In this document: in pieces, positions 63,401 through 64,000 of the stretch
How positions within the stretch are numbered: the stretch's first letter is position 1
How the letters are laid out: the number at the start of each line of letters is the position of its first letter
DNA from: Pelomonas sp039929605
GTDB lineage: Bacteria > Pseudomonadota > Gammaproteobacteria > Burkholderiales > Burkholderiaceae_C
Direction: 5' to 3'
Length of the DNA stretch: 64,000 nucleotides
Assembly (NCBI RefSeq): GCF_039929605.1
Contig: NZ_JBDSQX010000007.1
Coordinates: forward strand, 20,669-84,668
Program-made: the position numbers and the translations under genes
The notes under the pieces: model-generated
Told to the model about the DNA's origin: nothing
Databases searched by the model: none
The model's input: only the letters and a program-made list of their open reading frames with translations

Positions 63401-64000
63401 TGCCCCGCCTGGTTGGTGGCGACGGGCTTGGCGGCGCGCTGCTTCTTGACCTCGTCGGCCGAGATGGTGCCGCCCGGGTTGCCCCAGCTGTTCAGCACAT
63501 AGGTCAGGATGTTGGCGACTTCGTCGTCGTTGAACTGGTTCATCGGCGGCATGACCGAGTCGTAGTCCTTGCCGTTGACCTTGACCTTGCCCGACAGGCC
63601 GTGCAGCACGGCGCCGACGGCGCGCTTGGGGTCCTGGCCGAACCAGTCGGACTTGGCCAGCGGCGGGAACACGCCCGGCAGCCCCGCGCCATTGGCCTGG
63701 TGGCAGACCGAGCAGGTGCCGGTGAACAGCGCCTGGCCGGCGGCGATCTGCTCCTTGACGGTGAGGGTGCCGGTGGTTGCCGCTGCCGCGGCGGTGGCGA
63801 CGGCCTGCAGGTTCGGTTGCGCGCGCTCGCCGATGTAGACCGCATCGACCTCCTTGCCCGAGTAGATCGCCTTGTTCTCCGGACCGTCGGCCTTGAGGAT
63901 CGCCAGTGCGCCCTTGTTGAAGGCGCGGAAGATCGCGTGATCGACCATCACGTAGCTGCCGGGTACCTCAGTATGGAATTCCACAATGGCCGCGCCGCCC
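63397..64000 (-). CDS. nirK: Copper nitrite reductase with C-terminal cytochrome c domain (partial, N-terminus beyond window)
   Basis: About 201 C-terminal residues are visible, and the frame is open at the right edge. The first part is the end of the second cupredoxin domain of NirK: GGAAIVEFHTEVPGSYVMVD, with the histidine of VMVDHAIFRAF that serves as a type-2 copper ligand in the family, and FNKGALAILKADGPENKAIYSG. After a short linker a c-type cytochrome domain follows: CSVCH haem motif, NGAGLPGVFPPLAKSDWF, and an MPPMNQFNDDEVANILTYVLNSW segment with the axial Met. The fusion supplies electrons directly to the reductase in nitrite-to-NO reduction in the periplasm. Confidence 0.88.
   Translation of the reverse strand, partial: GGAAIVEFHTEVPGSYVMVDHAIFRAFNKGALAILKADGPENKAIYSGKEVDAVYIGERAQPNLQAVATAAAAATTGTLTVKEQIAAGQALFTGTCSVCHQANGAGLPGVFPPLAKSDWFGQDPKRAVGAVLHGLSGKVKVNGKDYDSVMPPMNQFNDDEVANILTYVLNSWGNPGGTISADEVKKQRAAKPVATNQAGH

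Overview
The window is GC-rich chromosomal DNA from a Burkholderiales-type betaproteobacterium (Roseateles/Mitsuaria/Rubrivivax-like). This is inferred from gene order: phaR followed by rimO, and smpB-ratA-rnfH-DUF4124 near guaB and guaA. A paired envZ/ompR, a PHA regulator and a NirK carrying a fused cytochrome c domain agree with it. I ran no database search; every family name is a reading of motifs and overall protein layout.

Layout. 1-9.2 kb is a housekeeping block: patatin-like esterase (cut by the window edge), ispF, envZ and ompR (each followed directly by a copy of a dispersed intergenic repeat), a SIMPL-domain protein, an alpha/beta hydrolase overlapping relA, and tRNA-Val(GAC) with its own promoter and terminator. 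9.2-17.6 kb is an accessory stretch: a CadC-like membrane regulator split by a frameshift, a SnoaL-like protein, a CapA-type protein, an AT-richer PEP-CTERM protein, a stub of a di-haem oxidoreductase, a frameshifted cupin and a frameshifted vanadium-haloperoxidase-like gene. 17.6-21.3 kb holds an ECF-type sigma factor beside a transmembrane Ser/Thr kinase with a TPR-like tail, probably a phosphorylation-gated transcription switch.

22.1-28.4 kb returns to core genes (phaR, rimO, metC, smpB, ratA, rnfH, DUF4124). It is interrupted by a secreted protein fused to a vestigial rimO start, a 77-bp tandem array running into the end of smpB, and a 265-bp MITE-like element. 28.5-46.4 kb is a leftward tpsB-tpsA-sapC locus encoding a 5,146-residue two-partner-secretion exoprotein. 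It sits between DUF4124 and guaB, a neighbourhood that is usually compact. 46.8-53.7 kb holds guaB, an MFS exporter, guaA, and galT-galK.

54.4-59.0 kb is a copper-resistance module with three MerR/CueR-type promoters, copZ, a Met-rich periplasmic protein, a broken methyltransferase-like gene, copA and a small membrane protein. Its own merR gene is only a stub, so a regulator elsewhere must act on these operators. 59.0-62.1 kb is a zone of fragments (PIN toxin, alcohol dehydrogenase, LytTR) among small stress or envelope genes. The right edge holds the 3' end of a nirK-cytochrome c fusion followed by a SUMF1/NirV-like protein and an SCO/SenC protein, i.e. nitrite respiration and copper insertion.

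I saw no CRISPR array, complete IS element or prophage. The strongest candidates for follow-up are the ECF/kinase pair, the rimO replacement scar, the 77-bp array at smpB, and the copper module that kept its operators but lost its regulator.
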